From assembly GCA_964486455.1 (NCBI GenBank), contig CAZAMP010000009.1, forward strand, positions 39,990 to 103,989: 64,000 bases of DNA, written 5' to 3'. This stretch comes from CAZAMP01 sp964486455. Lineage in GTDB: Bacteria; Eisenbacteria; RBG-16-71-46; CAZAMP01. How positions within the stretch are numbered: the first letter of the stretch is position 1; the number at the start of each line of letters is the position of its first letter. Below are positions 34,881 to 44,819 of this stretch, one piece after another. The translations under genes and the position numbers were made by a program. The notes beneath the pieces are model-generated. The model did no database searches. It was not told the origin of the DNA and saw only the letters and a program-made list of their open reading frames with translations.

Positions 34881-37091
34881 TTATCTCGTGATGAGCAGCT
34901 TGCGTGTCAGGATGTCGCCCCGCGCCTCGAGGCGCACGAGGTATAGCCCGGACGCGAGTCGCGTCCCGTCTTCGTTCGTGCCATCCCAGCGAACGGCTTG
35001 GGCTCCCGCGGGACGCGAGTCGCCGTCGATGAGCGCCCGAACGCGACGTCCTTGCATGTCGTAGATCGCGAGCGACACGATCCCCGGCTCCGGCAGCGAG
35101 AAGCGGATCTCGGTCGACGGATTGAATGGGTTGGGCGATCCCGCGCTGAGCCAAACCTCAGGGGCCGGCACGCCACCATCGACACCGACATCGTCACTGA
35201 AGAGAATCCAGATCGGGTTCGTGTAGCCGCGGTGACCACGGTCGCCGTCGTCGGTCAGGACTTCCGCCCGGAAGTAGTACGGGCCGTCGAATCCGTGGCC
35301 GTCCAGGTCGACCATCGTCTCCCCACCGTACCCCTCACCCTGCGTGGATGGGTCGATCGAGTGCAGCAGCGTCGTCGTCGAGGCGTTTCCGGCGAAGAGC
35401 TTCACCGACACGATCGGTCCGAACTCCGCGAGCGACGCCCAGCGGATCTTCAGCGGAAGAGGCACGCCCTGCGGTCCGGAGTAGCCATCATCACCGATCA
35501 TCAGGTCTCCCGCCTCGTACCAGTCGCCATCGTCGTCCCGGTCGAGACCGATCTCGATGAACGGGCCGTCCGTGAAGATCGTCCGCCCTTCGCGGAACGC
35601 CGCCATGATCGCGTCCATGGGGGGCAGGTTCCCGGGCGCGTAGTCGCCGGGGACGTAGGCGACCGTTTGTACCTTTCCAATGGCGTTGTCGGTCGCGTAG
35701 TTGTCGAGACTCATGTAGGCGGCATAGTTGAAATCGCCGTGGGCGTCGCTACCACCCGAGAGGAAAATCTTGGATCGATCATCGTCGACGTGGCTTCGGA
35801 GCAGCGCGTCCCAGAGCGTGATGCCGTCCAAGAGCTCGTTCGGATACGGGTTGTCCGGCAGATTCCCCGAATCGAAGTCCGACCATGGGTTGTTCTGGTC
35901 GGACGATTCGCGCGTCTCACGCGTGTTGAACGCCTGGATCCCGCGAAAGGCGTCGTAGAGAAGTGACACAGCGATGTCCTGATCACCCCACATGGCGCCG
36001 TTTACCGCGAAATCGAAGCCACCCCACTCCGCGCCCAGGTCGCTGAGCGGATGTGCCGCGTAGGCAAACCCGTCCATGGCGGTGAGCTGGTCGAGTCCGT
36101 CCGGAATCTGCGGCCGGACGGGCCGCTCGCCGATCGCCCCGCAAAGCGGTGAGTGGATGTAGCTCGGGTTGTAGAAGAGGCAGTGGAGCGTCTTGTCGTA
36201 CGAATCGGTGTCGATCGAGGCAAGGTTGATCTCCACACCTCGATAGAGGCGAAGGTCCGGTCCTTCGAAGTCGGTCACATCGGCGCCGATCGCGTTCCAT
36301 GACGACCCGTGCGCCACGTTGTCGCGGTAGTAGGCCTGGATTCCGCTGGGCGTTTGAAGCGTGTATTCCCACTTGTGGGTCGCGTACGAGTAATCGCCGT
36401 CGCCTGTCTCGTCGAGGTCGCACGAGTGGTCGGTCACGGTGAGCCAGTGGATCCCCGCCGCGGCGGCCGCCATGCGAACGGCGGGAATGGGGGCGCCGAA
36501 CTCGGCGATGTTGTTCGTGTACATCGTGTGATAGTGCGTATCGCCGCCGTACCAGTCTTCGGGCCACGGAAACGCGCCCGTCCCGACGTGCACGCGGAGG
36601 TAGCGCGTCTCGCTGTAGTTGAAGATGTCATCCCGATAATAGATCTCTACCTTGAGCTGAATGGCGTCGAGCGGCCCGTAGCCCAGGTTGGCCGGCGTCA
36701 GCAGCGTGCTGTTCGGGAGTGATGGATGTCCCTCGGTGACGGTCGTGATCCAGGTCCAGTAGTTGTCCTCCCACGCGTCGTCGCCGATCTCCTCGTCGTG
36801 GAAATCATGGTTCCAGAGGATGGTCGAACCGCTCGTCACGTCCCAGCAGCGGATCCAGTGAAGCTCGCGGATGTCGTCGACGTCACAGTCCTTCAGGATG
36901 ATCGTGAGTGGGATGGGTGTGTGCTCGTCGATGACGCGCCAGGGCGCGTCCATGATGAAGTCTTTGGCGAACGTGTTGTCGTAGTCGCGTCCGTCGATGT
37001 GGGCGTCGGCCGGGATTGCGAAGGCCACGAGCGCCAGGGCCACGGCGAGAGCAAGGATGTTACAGGATACGAGCGTCGATGCAGGTCTCAT
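34881..37091 (-). CDS. Secreted PHP-domain hydrolase with FlgD-like C-terminus
   Basis: 736 aa. A signal peptide ends at about residue 30 (IPADA). A PHP-type metal site begins with GGDTHYHT (Asp184, His186, His188) and VTDHS (Asp221, His222), typical of DUF3604/PHP metallo-phosphoesterases. The C-terminus carries NPFNPSTEIRFSL, VRWDG and a short tail TRKLLITR, the sorting-module pattern of FCB secreted proteins. AGGAAG precedes the ATG. It is the last gene of the minus-strand run, 13 bp after the SecD-P1-like gene. Confidence 0.8.
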   Translation of the reverse strand: MRPASTLVSCNILALAVALALVAFAIPADAHIDGRDYDNTFAKDFIMDAPWRVIDEHTPIPLTIILKDCDVDDIRELHWIRCWDVTSGSTILWNHDFHDEEIGDDAWEDNYWTWITTVTEGHPSLPNSTLLTPANLGYGPLDAIQLKVEIYYRDDIFNYSETRYLRVHVGTGAFPWPEDWYGGDTHYHTMYTNNIAEFGAPIPAVRMAAAAAGIHWLTVTDHSCDLDETGDGDYSYATHKWEYTLQTPSGIQAYYRDNVAHGSSWNAIGADVTDFEGPDLRLYRGVEINLASIDTDSYDKTLHCLFYNPSYIHSPLCGAIGERPVRPQIPDGLDQLTAMDGFAYAAHPLSDLGAEWGGFDFAVNGAMWGDQDIAVSLLYDAFRGIQAFNTRETRESSDQNNPWSDFDSGNLPDNPYPNELLDGITLWDALLRSHVDDDRSKIFLSGGSDAHGDFNYAAYMSLDNYATDNAIGKVQTVAYVPGDYAPGNLPPMDAIMAAFREGRTIFTDGPFIEIGLDRDDDGDWYEAGDLMIGDDGYSGPQGVPLPLKIRWASLAEFGPIVSVKLFAGNASTTTLLHSIDPSTQGEGYGGETMVDLDGHGFDGPYYFRAEVLTDDGDRGHRGYTNPIWILFSDDVGVDGGVPAPEVWLSAGSPNPFNPSTEIRFSLPEPGIVSLAIYDMQGRRVRALIDGDSRPAGAQAVRWDGTNEDGTRLASGLYLVRLEARGDILTRKLLITR

Positions 37092-37104
37092 GGTTGCTTC
37101 CTGT

Positions 37105-37554
37105 CTATTTGTTTAGCCCCTCTGCGATTCGTCCGGCCTCCTGCAGCGTGAAGTCACCGGTGATGATTGCCCGGCCTTGGAGGATGGGTGCCCGAATGAG
37201 CGGTGCGCTCATCAAACCTCCATCCACGACCATCGCGAGGAGCCTCCCCACGTTTTCCTCGGTGATGCGCGCAAAGGTCTCACGGCCCGCGTCGGTCAGA
37301 AGCACGTGCACGGCCGGTCTGTCCCCCGAGGAGACAACCCAGGCGGAGTCAACCGCCGACTCGGTCATGAGCACCTCTGAGTGCAGGTAGAACGCCTGCC
37401 CCGATCCCTCCATGTCGAACTTCTCCGCTCCATCGGTTGGTTCCGTCTCGGCCAGACGAAACTGGAGGCTCACCCCGTCATCCTGCGCGCAGGCGAAGAA
37501 GCAGCCGAAGGAGCAAGCGATCACAACCATAAGTATACCGCGCATGCGTTTCAT
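37105..37554 (-). CDS. Stand-alone SecD-P1-like exported protein
   Basis: 149 aa. The N-terminal hydrophobic stretch ends FFACAQ, giving a probable lipidated Cys22 or a signal peptide. The C-terminal half matches the periplasmic P1 head of SecD/SecDF: LTDAGRETFARITEENVG, LAMVVDGGLMSAPLI, and ITGDFTLQEA. No transmembrane SecD body is present. It lies 12 bp after the PEP-synthase-like gene and 13 bp before the PHP gene. It may assist folding or export of the secreted protein beside it. Confidence 0.7.
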   Translation of the reverse strand: MKRMRGILMVVIACSFGCFFACAQDDGVSLQFRLAETEPTDGAEKFDMEGSGQAFYLHSEVLMTESAVDSAWVVSSGDRPAVHVLLTDAGRETFARITEENVGRLLAMVVDGGLMSAPLIRAPILQGRAIITGDFTLQEAGRIAEGLNK

Positions 37555-37566
37555 GGGGGGGTCCTT

Positions 37567-39102
37567 TCACTCTGTGCCGGGATTCAGGATCGCGCCGCTT
37601 CCCGTGCGGCCGTCGATTCGGATGCGAAGAGGTTCGTTGAATGAGAGGTGCCGGACGAACTCACCCTGAGCCACGGTTTCGGCATTCTGCAGCCACTCCC
37701 AGTCGATAGCGTCACCCGGCTTCTGCAGGCTGATGTGCATGTAGCCGACCTCGTGGAACGTGAGCTCACGGAAGAAGTGTGTGCCGCGTGACGACTCGAT
37801 GTTGAACTCCTCGAGACCGGCCTCGATTTGGATCCGCGCGCCTGATACTTGCTCCCAGGTGATGGGAACGCCGAGCGACTTGTCGGTTGTGCCCCAGCGA
37901 CCTGAGCCGATGAGCACATAGGGCTTTCGTTCCTCGCGCAGCTTCCGATTGAACTCCCCGACCTCGTGCGCGATCTCGGGTGAGCGCGCGATGTCGAGAC
38001 GGTCGGGGCAGACGCAGATGAGGTCGCGCACACCGGGGAAGTCGCCGTTTCCCAGCGCGGCGGTCGACGCGCAGATCACCTTCGGCTTGATGGCGTCGAG
38101 ATCGCCGAGGTCGATCGTTCTGCCGGTGTCGCCCGCCGGCCTGCGTGTGACACGCTCGACGACGAAGAGATGTTTGCCTTCCCTGTCTTTCGGATCCTTC
38201 AAGTTCACCGCGAACTCGACCGAGGTCGGATCGGGGGAGATGCGGCGAACGACTTCGTGAAGACCTTTCACGACCTTCGCCAGTGGGAAAACCCCTCCAC
38301 GCAGGAGCTGCGAAAACGTGACGACCTTGATGCCCTCGCGGTGAACGCTCGGGTATACGGTCTGGTTCTCGAGCGACACGACGCCACCGACGGGGGCGAG
38401 CGTGCCGTCGGCGAAGGCGGCCTCCAGATCGAGCTCGATCGCGGCGCCCAACGGGTCGCCAGCATCGCCGGTTAGATCTACCGCCACGAGTTTCCGTTGT
38501 GAGTTCTTGAGAATGTCCTGCGGCGTCGAGAAGTCCGGCATGAGGTCGGGATAGGTGGGGGAGAAGCGGAGCGCCCCCATCGACGAGCGGTTGCCGACGC
38601 CCAGGCCGAGGGCGACGTAAGCGATCCCCTCTTCGGGCTTCATGTATGAGATCGGGTAGTAGTTTTCGGTCAGGAGAACACCGGAGATGTTGGGATAGTA
38701 CCGGTCGCCATGGGCGGACCCGATGGTCGACTGGACGATGACGGGCGCGGGGCCATCGGCGAGGCACGCCGAGACGGCCACCTCGATCGCCGCTGCCCGG
38801 GCGGCGATATCCGAAGCAGCGTTGGCCAGCACGATCTCACGATCAGTGCAACGCAGACGTAGCGGCGTTTCGAACGTGTGTGTGATTGCCGCGAGTTCCT
38901 CGGACGTCGGTTCGCCGGTGAGAACCAGGGTCGGGGAGACAGCGAACTCGACCTTCGAAAACTCCTCAGCCAGCGTCGACGCGGACAGCGCGGCATTCAA
39001 GTCGTTCAGGTGCTCGATGGCGTCGTCGACCGGGCCGTCACCCAGACGCGCGATCACGGTCTCGTCCGGGAAACGCTTCTCGTCGAAGGACGGGATCGTC
39101 AT
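37567..39102 (-). CDS. PEP-synthase-like protein lacking the N-terminal ATP-grasp half
   Basis: 511 aa. From residue 140 onward it aligns in order with the C-terminal half of the 30.6-kb protein: YYPNISGVLLTENYYP with FLPHWAGVAFSHNEFR; YVALGLGVGNR with LVMGLGSRAVDR; GSGRWGTTD (near 398) with GPGRWGSSD; RGTHFF with FGTHFF. The KLGGKAAGM and VRSSS nucleotide motifs of the N-terminal half are missing. It cannot be a standard ATP-grasp kinase on its own. It begins 28 bp after trmO. Confidence 0.75.
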   Translation of the reverse strand: MTIPSFDEKRFPDETVIARLGDGPVDDAIEHLNDLNAALSASTLAEEFSKVEFAVSPTLVLTGEPTSEELAAITHTFETPLRLRCTDREIVLANAASDIAARAAAIEVAVSACLADGPAPVIVQSTIGSAHGDRYYPNISGVLLTENYYPISYMKPEEGIAYVALGLGVGNRSSMGALRFSPTYPDLMPDFSTPQDILKNSQRKLVAVDLTGDAGDPLGAAIELDLEAAFADGTLAPVGGVVSLENQTVYPSVHREGIKVVTFSQLLRGGVFPLAKVVKGLHEVVRRISPDPTSVEFAVNLKDPKDREGKHLFVVERVTRRPAGDTGRTIDLGDLDAIKPKVICASTAALGNGDFPGVRDLICVCPDRLDIARSPEIAHEVGEFNRKLREERKPYVLIGSGRWGTTDKSLGVPITWEQVSGARIQIEAGLEEFNIESSRGTHFFRELTFHEVGYMHISLQKPGDAIDWEWLQNAETVAQGEFVRHLSFNEPLRIRIDGRTGSGAILNPGTE

Positions 39103-39130
39103 CGGCGGTGCCCTTTCATTCTCGGAGTGT

Positions 39131-39601
39131 CTACTTCTCGAATCGGTCGTCGGCGATGCCCGGTGCCCGGGTCGCGCTATCCATCCATCCGCAGCGCTTC
39201 ACGTCGAAGCGGTCGAAACGAGAGGCGTAGGGTTTGATGTCGAGAAGCGGTGTGCCATCGAGGATGTCCACGTCTCGAATGTGGAGCGTGCGTCCCTCGA
39301 TGCGATCCAGACGAACGGCCGACATGCCGATGGGGTTCGGACGACTCGGCGCTCTCGTGGCGAAGAGCCCGCGCTCGACATCGTCGAGGAACGGAACGAC
39401 CTTTGCCCGGTACGGCGCCGCGCGGTCGAACCAGTAGATGAGCCAGATTCGCTCGAAGCCGTCCACGTCCGCGAGGCTCTCCGCGTACTCGGCGTCCAGC
39501 TCAACACTGCCTTCGGCCCCCGCGGCTGCGGCCGGTTGGATCGGTGTGCCTTTCGCTTCTTTGAACGGGGAATGGATGATGCCGATGGGTTTGAGCTTCA
39601 T
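39131..39601 (-). CDS. trmO: tRNA (N6-threonylcarbamoyladenosine37-N6)-methyltransferase TrmO
   Basis: 156 aa from ATG 39601, fitting the family start MKLKPIGIIHSPF. The signature ATRAPSRPNPIGMS is present (TsaA/TrmO, PF01980). The enzyme methylates t6A37, the product of the TsaD pathway; tsaD is 22 kb away. Length is near the core-domain size. It sits between a secreted protein gene and the PEP-synthase-like gene. Confidence 0.9.
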   Translation of the reverse strand: MKLKPIGIIHSPFKEAKGTPIQPAAAAGAEGSVELDAEYAESLADVDGFERIWLIYWFDRAAPYRAKVVPFLDDVERGLFATRAPSRPNPIGMSAVRLDRIEGRTLHIRDVDILDGTPLLDIKPYASRFDRFDVKRCGWMDSATRAPGIADDRFEK

Positions 39602-39698
39602 GGGCGCTCCTCTGGCGAGGAGCGTGCCACGGATCGGCAGGCGTTCGCAAGAATCACCCGGGATCTGGAACGATTGACCGCGATCCGTGTCGATGCCG

Positions 39699-42600
39699 CT
39701 ACCGAACGAGGACAATCTTCGTCGCGTCCTTGAAGCCAGACTTCGTGCTCATGCGGATCCAGAAGACTCCGCTCGCCGCGGCGTGGCCATCGTCCGTCAG
39801 CCCATCCCAAGAGATGGCATATCCACCGGCAGTCTGCACGGCGTCGAAGAGGACGCGGCATCTCGCTCCGGTGACGTCGAAGACCTCCAGGCGGACGTGG
39901 GCATCTTCCGCCAGAACGTATCGGACCGTCGTGGTCGGATTGAACGGATTCGGCGCGTTTCGCCGCAAGCGTGTCGGGCCGAGAGCAGCCGCCGGGTTCT
40001 CATCGTCTTCGGCCCCAACCAGGAGATCGGCTACATCGCAGCCTTCGGTGCCGGCGCCGAGCCACGCCAGGACGTCTGCCGTGCGTCGGGAGATCGCTGA
40101 CGAGTCGGTTCCGCAATCCGCCCCGGACCAGCCGGGATCATCCTGCCAGCGGAGATGGTGTAGCGAGAACGCGTCCAGAACGACTCGGTAGTTCTCCGGA
40201 TGCCCCGCTTCGGTGCTCCGGTCGGTTGACACCGATGCGCAGCAATAGTGAGGCTGTCCGCCAACGTCCTGGTCGACATAGCGCAGGTTCGCCACACCGT
40301 CTCCCACCACAGAGAGGAGATCCATGCAATAGAGCGAGGGGCACCCGTGTCCGCGAATCGCGGCGTACGGCTCCGGTGCTCCTTCACCGAAGACCGCGTC
40401 CGGCGCCGCCTCGACCCTGAGGCAGAGCGAGCTGTCTTGCGCGGTACCTCCGGGGCAGTTGGGTTCGTTCAGACAATCGCACACCACCGCGCAAGAGGCG
40501 TACTGCTCGAGAAGGGCCATGCTGTTGGGTCGGACCGGATTGTCGAGGATCGCAGCAATCCCGTCCCCGCTCAGCCAGAGCCCCTTTAGGAAGGACCAAC
40601 GGTCGAAGTCATCTGTTGTGAGGAATCGCATGAGCAGCTCGGCATCTCCATCGCGGAGGCCTTCGCTGAGACGTGTCCCGGTGTTGTAGAGAATCGTCCG
40701 ATAGATCATCGACTGGTACTTCGTCATGCCGTTGTTGCCGTAGGTCTCTCGGGCGAGTGGTCCCGGGATGTTTGTGCTCGACGCGTTGTAGTCGTATCGG
40801 TCCCAGTTGTCGGATTCTTGGCCGTTGAGATCGGTCAGCGTTCCGAGTGTCGGGCGGAGTCCCCATTCCTCAATGGGAATCTGAGCCCCACGGTTGAAGG
40901 CGTCGACGTAAAGGAGGCACGGGGCGACGAATGTCGACTCCGTGTCCGCAACATAGCCAGGTAGGACTTCGACCTCGAGAAAGAACGATCCCGTCGTGTC
41001 AGGCCACGTGTCCACGTGGTCGGCATCCCAGGGGTTTCCGTTGAAGTGCGATGAGAAGAAGTACTCGATGATCGTGCCGGGGGTGAAGAAGCCATCCGGA
41101 AGAATCTCGTTCGCCCGGTTGAGTCGCCAGTCGGGCCCGCTTCCGGATCCCTCTGGGGCGCTGAAGTAGCGGCTCTCTTCGTGGAAGAACGTCATGAAGC
41201 GGCCTGGGAGCGGTGAGTTGCCGCCCTGACGCTCGGCCGAGTCACAGCGCGCCGCGGCCCACTCCAGGCGACAATCGACGGGACAGTGCATCTGGGCCCC
41301 GCCCGGCTGGTCATCACAGTGGAATCGGGTCCAGTACGGGTCGTTGGAATCCATGCACGGCCCCGGGCGCACGCGGAAGTTGAGGTATACCTCGCTGTTG
41401 GCGGTGCTGCCGGCGTCGACCGTGGCCGAGTCGCCCATGTCCGCGTTCGTCTGATCGCTGTCGGAGTAGTTCCGATCGAAGAAGCTGTCGATGTTTGTGG
41501 TGGCGTCAGGCCTGAGCGTGTTCGCCTGTGGGTATCCGTCCTGAAACCAAGAATCGGGATGCAATAGGGGCGCGTTCACCGCTGTCGTGAATCCGACGCG
41601 GACATTATCCCAGTACGGGGTTTGGTTGGATTCAGCAGGATCACAAGGCGGCGGCCAGCCGAAATCGTCACAGTACTGGAGCATGTCGACGACGACCTTC
41701 AGCGAATCGGGGAACTCGCTTCCGCTGGGGAGATACTGCGAGTTGTCGCGGATCCAAGTGCCACAGGTCGGCGTTTCTTCGAAGAATACGCCACCATCTC
41801 CGGCTGGCTCGAGGGTCCAGCCCATGCTACCGCTGCTCGGACACGTCCATGGGTAGTAGTGCATGGTGGCTCGAAATCCCACCATCGGGTCGCGTGGCAG
41901 ATCAACCACATGGTCCCAGCGGATGAGCACCTCGCTCAGGTTGTCGACACCCATCGTGGAGAACGCGTTGGACATTAGGCGTTCATTCTGGTTCCACGGA
42001 TGTGGGTATTCGGCATTCGGGTCGGTGTCCGCGGCCAGCATCGCATGGCCTTCAACCTCGCAGTCACAGGCGTCCCCAATCGGCTCCAGGTCATCGAGAT
42101 GTCCCACTTTGAGAAGGCGACCGACAGCGGGATCAACGTCCGGTTGCCAGCCGTCGTACTCGTCTCCGACCGGCTCGAAGTCGCTCGTGTCGGCGAGATC
42201 GACCCCAGTTACCAGAACGTTGTCCACGCCGAACGGTCCCCACCACGTATTGAGGTAGCCTCCCCATGTGTCGAGGCCATCCGAGTAGAGCGGATCCGAG
42301 TAGAAACTGAACTGGATTTCGATCTGCGCTGAAGCCGAGTCCGGGAGCCATGTCGTGTCGACGATGATGGTGTCGTGGGCGGGGTTGTCCGGCGAGCCGA
42401 TCGCCGTGCCCTCTCGGACCGCGCCGGAGTATCCATACCCCTGCTCGTTTGGATAACCGCAGGTGTTGAGTGGGTCGCTGATCAGGCCGGCATCGTCGAT
42501 GACATAGACATAGGTGAAGTCGAAGTCGGTCTCCGAGTCGACGAAGTAATCGAAATCGATTGTGATCGTGCCTGAGCCGCCGTAGACGAAGCTCTTCTTG

Positions 42601-43085
42601 AGATGTTGCCCCCAATTGTTCGAGTAGCCGCGCCCGCCCGGCCAGCAGCCCTCACGGGCCTCGTCCAGAAACGCCCCGCACCAGGCTGAGCCCTCCGAAC
42701 CACCCTGCGTGATGACGGCGTAGGGTGGAGGGTCATCGTGTGCGATAAACGAATCGGCCGTGACATGGCGGAAGAAGAGACCTTCGTCGGTCAGATCGAT
42801 GGATGTCCATCCTTGGAGTGTCCCGTCTTCGAAATCCCAGATACCGCCTTCGTACGCAAGCCCGGTGAAGGGATCGAAACCGCCGAACCACGTTGTGTCC
42901 GCCCGCGTCCTTTCGCGAAGCGCTCGGAGATGTGCGGGGGGCGGGTCGTTGAGAAGGTGACCTTGTTCAATGGACTGAATCCTGTTGGGAGCCATCGGCG
43001 TGACAGTTTCTTTCGCGGCGGTAATCTGCGAGGCTGTCATCAGCAGCACACAGGTTGCTGCCGCGCACACTAGATATCGAGTCAT
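39699..43085 (-). CDS. Large secreted protein, N-terminal module shared with two downstream paralogs, FlgD-like C-terminus
   Basis: 1128 aa with a signal peptide (1 to about 24). After a short linker, residues near 65-340 share the module DTTWFGGFDPFTGLAYEGG...WDFEDG...GWTS with the two genes upstream (43.1 and 44.8 kb). The middle is Cys- and Trp-rich. The C-terminus has APNPFNPTTTVRY, SWDGL and the tail DATKIVLVR. No catalytic motif is recognised. It looks like a surface or adhesive protein and is about twice as long as its paralogs because of an inserted central region. Confidence 0.78.
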   Translation of the reverse strand: MTRYLVCAAATCVLLMTASQITAAKETVTPMAPNRIQSIEQGHLLNDPPPAHLRALRERTRADTTWFGGFDPFTGLAYEGGIWDFEDGTLQGWTSIDLTDEGLFFRHVTADSFIAHDDPPPYAVITQGGSEGSAWCGAFLDEAREGCWPGGRGYSNNWGQHLKKSFVYGGSGTITIDFDYFVDSETDFDFTYVYVIDDAGLISDPLNTCGYPNEQGYGYSGAVREGTAIGSPDNPAHDTIIVDTTWLPDSASAQIEIQFSFYSDPLYSDGLDTWGGYLNTWWGPFGVDNVLVTGVDLADTSDFEPVGDEYDGWQPDVDPAVGRLLKVGHLDDLEPIGDACDCEVEGHAMLAADTDPNAEYPHPWNQNERLMSNAFSTMGVDNLSEVLIRWDHVVDLPRDPMVGFRATMHYYPWTCPSSGSMGWTLEPAGDGGVFFEETPTCGTWIRDNSQYLPSGSEFPDSLKVVVDMLQYCDDFGWPPPCDPAESNQTPYWDNVRVGFTTAVNAPLLHPDSWFQDGYPQANTLRPDATTNIDSFFDRNYSDSDQTNADMGDSATVDAGSTANSEVYLNFRVRPGPCMDSNDPYWTRFHCDDQPGGAQMHCPVDCRLEWAAARCDSAERQGGNSPLPGRFMTFFHEESRYFSAPEGSGSGPDWRLNRANEILPDGFFTPGTIIEYFFSSHFNGNPWDADHVDTWPDTTGSFFLEVEVLPGYVADTESTFVAPCLLYVDAFNRGAQIPIEEWGLRPTLGTLTDLNGQESDNWDRYDYNASSTNIPGPLARETYGNNGMTKYQSMIYRTILYNTGTRLSEGLRDGDAELLMRFLTTDDFDRWSFLKGLWLSGDGIAAILDNPVRPNSMALLEQYASCAVVCDCLNEPNCPGGTAQDSSLCLRVEAAPDAVFGEGAPEPYAAIRGHGCPSLYCMDLLSVVGDGVANLRYVDQDVGGQPHYCCASVSTDRSTEAGHPENYRVVLDAFSLHHLRWQDDPGWSGADCGTDSSAISRRTADVLAWLGAGTEGCDVADLLVGAEDDENPAAALGPTRLRRNAPNPFNPTTTVRYVLAEDAHVRLEVFDVTGARCRVLFDAVQTAGGYAISWDGLTDDGHAAASGVFWIRMSTKSGFKDATKIVLVR

Positions 43086-43101
43086 CGCCCCGCCCCCTCG
43101 T

Positions 43102-44811
43102 CTACCTCACGAGAACGAGTCGTCGCGTGTCCTTGAATCCCTCTGACGTCGTCATCCGTACCCAGTAGACACCCGCTCCGACTGGTTGCCCGTTCTGGTC
43201 GTGGACATCCCAATCGACTCTGTGATCGCCCGCGCCCAGTCTCTTCGCGAGCAGCGTGCGAGCGTGTGCCCCATGGATGTCGAAGAGCTCGAGCGACACG
43301 CGCGCGGGATTGCCGAGTGTGAAACGTATCGTCGTGGGGCGATCGACGGGGTTGGGGGTGCTCGCGTGGAGCGTGGTGACGGCCGAGGGAGGCCCCGCGG
43401 GGTCGTCGTCTGCGACGTCGACCACCAGTGCCGTGAAGCCCACGCGGATGTTGTCGAAGTAAGGCGACGTATCGAACTGGCCGCTAACGCAGAAGCCGCC
43501 GTCCATACCTGGCACAAGCATGAGTTCGATGACGAGCTTGATCGAATCCGGTGCCACTTCGTCTATCGGGAGGAATTGGGAGTTGTCAATTGTGTATGAG
43601 TAACAGCCAGGGTCTTTGAGAATGAAGCCGAGATCACCCGCCGGGATTTCCGTCCACCCCACCCAGCCCTCATCCGGGCAAGTCCAAGGATAGTAGTGCA
43701 TCGCTATCCGATAGCCGAAGCACAAGTGACGGTCCATACCATCCCAGGTGTGCCACTGGATCAATGGAATCGGGAGATCGTCGAGCCTATCTACCGCGAT
43801 CGGATTCGAGAGCAGGCACTCGTGCTGCCTGTACGGGCGGTGAGGGTTCCAGTCGCCATTGTCGGAAGTATCGGCCGCGATCATCACGCATCCGTCCAGC
43901 ACGCAGTCCTCATCCGTTGGTGGATCCAGCGCGTCCAGGGGATAGACGCCCAAGAGCTGACCCACTGGGGGGGGGATGTCGGGCAGCCAGCCGTCATACT
44001 CGCCGCCTGAAACACCGGTGGGTTCGAAATCACTGAAATCATCGATCCCCGTTCCGGAGACGGAGATGTTGTCCACGCCGAAGGGACCATGGACCGAATT
44101 CAAGAACCAGCTCCACCCATCAAGACCGTCGGAAAAGTGGTAGTCGGAAGCGAAGTGGAACTCGAGGGTGAAGGGCATGCCGACCGAGTCCAGCCAGGTG
44201 GGATGGGTGCTGATCTCATCATGGGCTGGGTTGTCGGGCGATCCGATGGCAGTTCCTTCTTCCACGGCCCCCGAGTATCCGTATCCGATGTCGTTCGGAT
44301 GGGCCGACGTGTTGAGGATGTCATCGTGATACGGCTCGGGGCCCAAGATGTACACGTAGGTGAAGTCGAATTCCGTCTCGGAATCGACGAAGTAGTCGTA
44401 CTCCACGACGATGGAACCACTGCCCCCGTAGACGAAGCTCTTCGCTAGCTTCTGTCTCCATTCATTGGAGTACCCTTGCCCACCCGGCCAGCAATGATCA
44501 CGCGCGTAGTCCTCGTGCGCGCCCAGCCACATCGAACCCACCGAGCCACCTAGTCTGATGACACAATCTACGGGATCGCCGTGTGCTGAGTGTGAATCCG
44601 CCGTGACGTGCGTGAAGAAGACCGGCTGATCCGTGTGGTCCACCGATGTCCATCCCTGCGTCGTGCCGTCCTCGAAATCCCAGATCCCGCCTTCGACCGC
44701 GAGACCCGTCACGGGATCCAGACCGCCGAACCAGAGTGTGTCCGGTTCGGCGGATGCTTCGCTACCTGCTATCGCGAGAGAGAGCACGACGACGATAAGG
44801 CGGCCCGGCAC
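43102..44811 (-). CDS. Secreted paralog 2 with FlgD-like C-terminus
   Basis: 569 aa from a GTG that follows AGGAGG by four bases, giving a signal peptide VPGRLIVVVLSLAIAGSEASA; the longer frame would extend into the preceding gene. The module DTLWFGGLDPVTGLAVEGG, WDFEDGTTQGWTSVD is almost identical to paralog 3. The C-terminal sorting segment is degenerate at the NPFNP position (PNPVDRPTTIRFTL) but keeps the VDWDV-like strand and the tail DTRRLVLVR. It starts 8 bp after the upstream stop. Confidence 0.78.
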   Translation of the reverse strand: MPGRLIVVVLSLAIAGSEASAEPDTLWFGGLDPVTGLAVEGGIWDFEDGTTQGWTSVDHTDQPVFFTHVTADSHSAHGDPVDCVIRLGGSVGSMWLGAHEDYARDHCWPGGQGYSNEWRQKLAKSFVYGGSGSIVVEYDYFVDSETEFDFTYVYILGPEPYHDDILNTSAHPNDIGYGYSGAVEEGTAIGSPDNPAHDEISTHPTWLDSVGMPFTLEFHFASDYHFSDGLDGWSWFLNSVHGPFGVDNISVSGTGIDDFSDFEPTGVSGGEYDGWLPDIPPPVGQLLGVYPLDALDPPTDEDCVLDGCVMIAADTSDNGDWNPHRPYRQHECLLSNPIAVDRLDDLPIPLIQWHTWDGMDRHLCFGYRIAMHYYPWTCPDEGWVGWTEIPAGDLGFILKDPGCYSYTIDNSQFLPIDEVAPDSIKLVIELMLVPGMDGGFCVSGQFDTSPYFDNIRVGFTALVVDVADDDPAGPPSAVTTLHASTPNPVDRPTTIRFTLGNPARVSLELFDIHGAHARTLLAKRLGAGDHRVDWDVHDQNGQPVGAGVYWVRMTTSEGFKDTRRLVLVR

Positions 44812-44819
44812 GACGCCTC

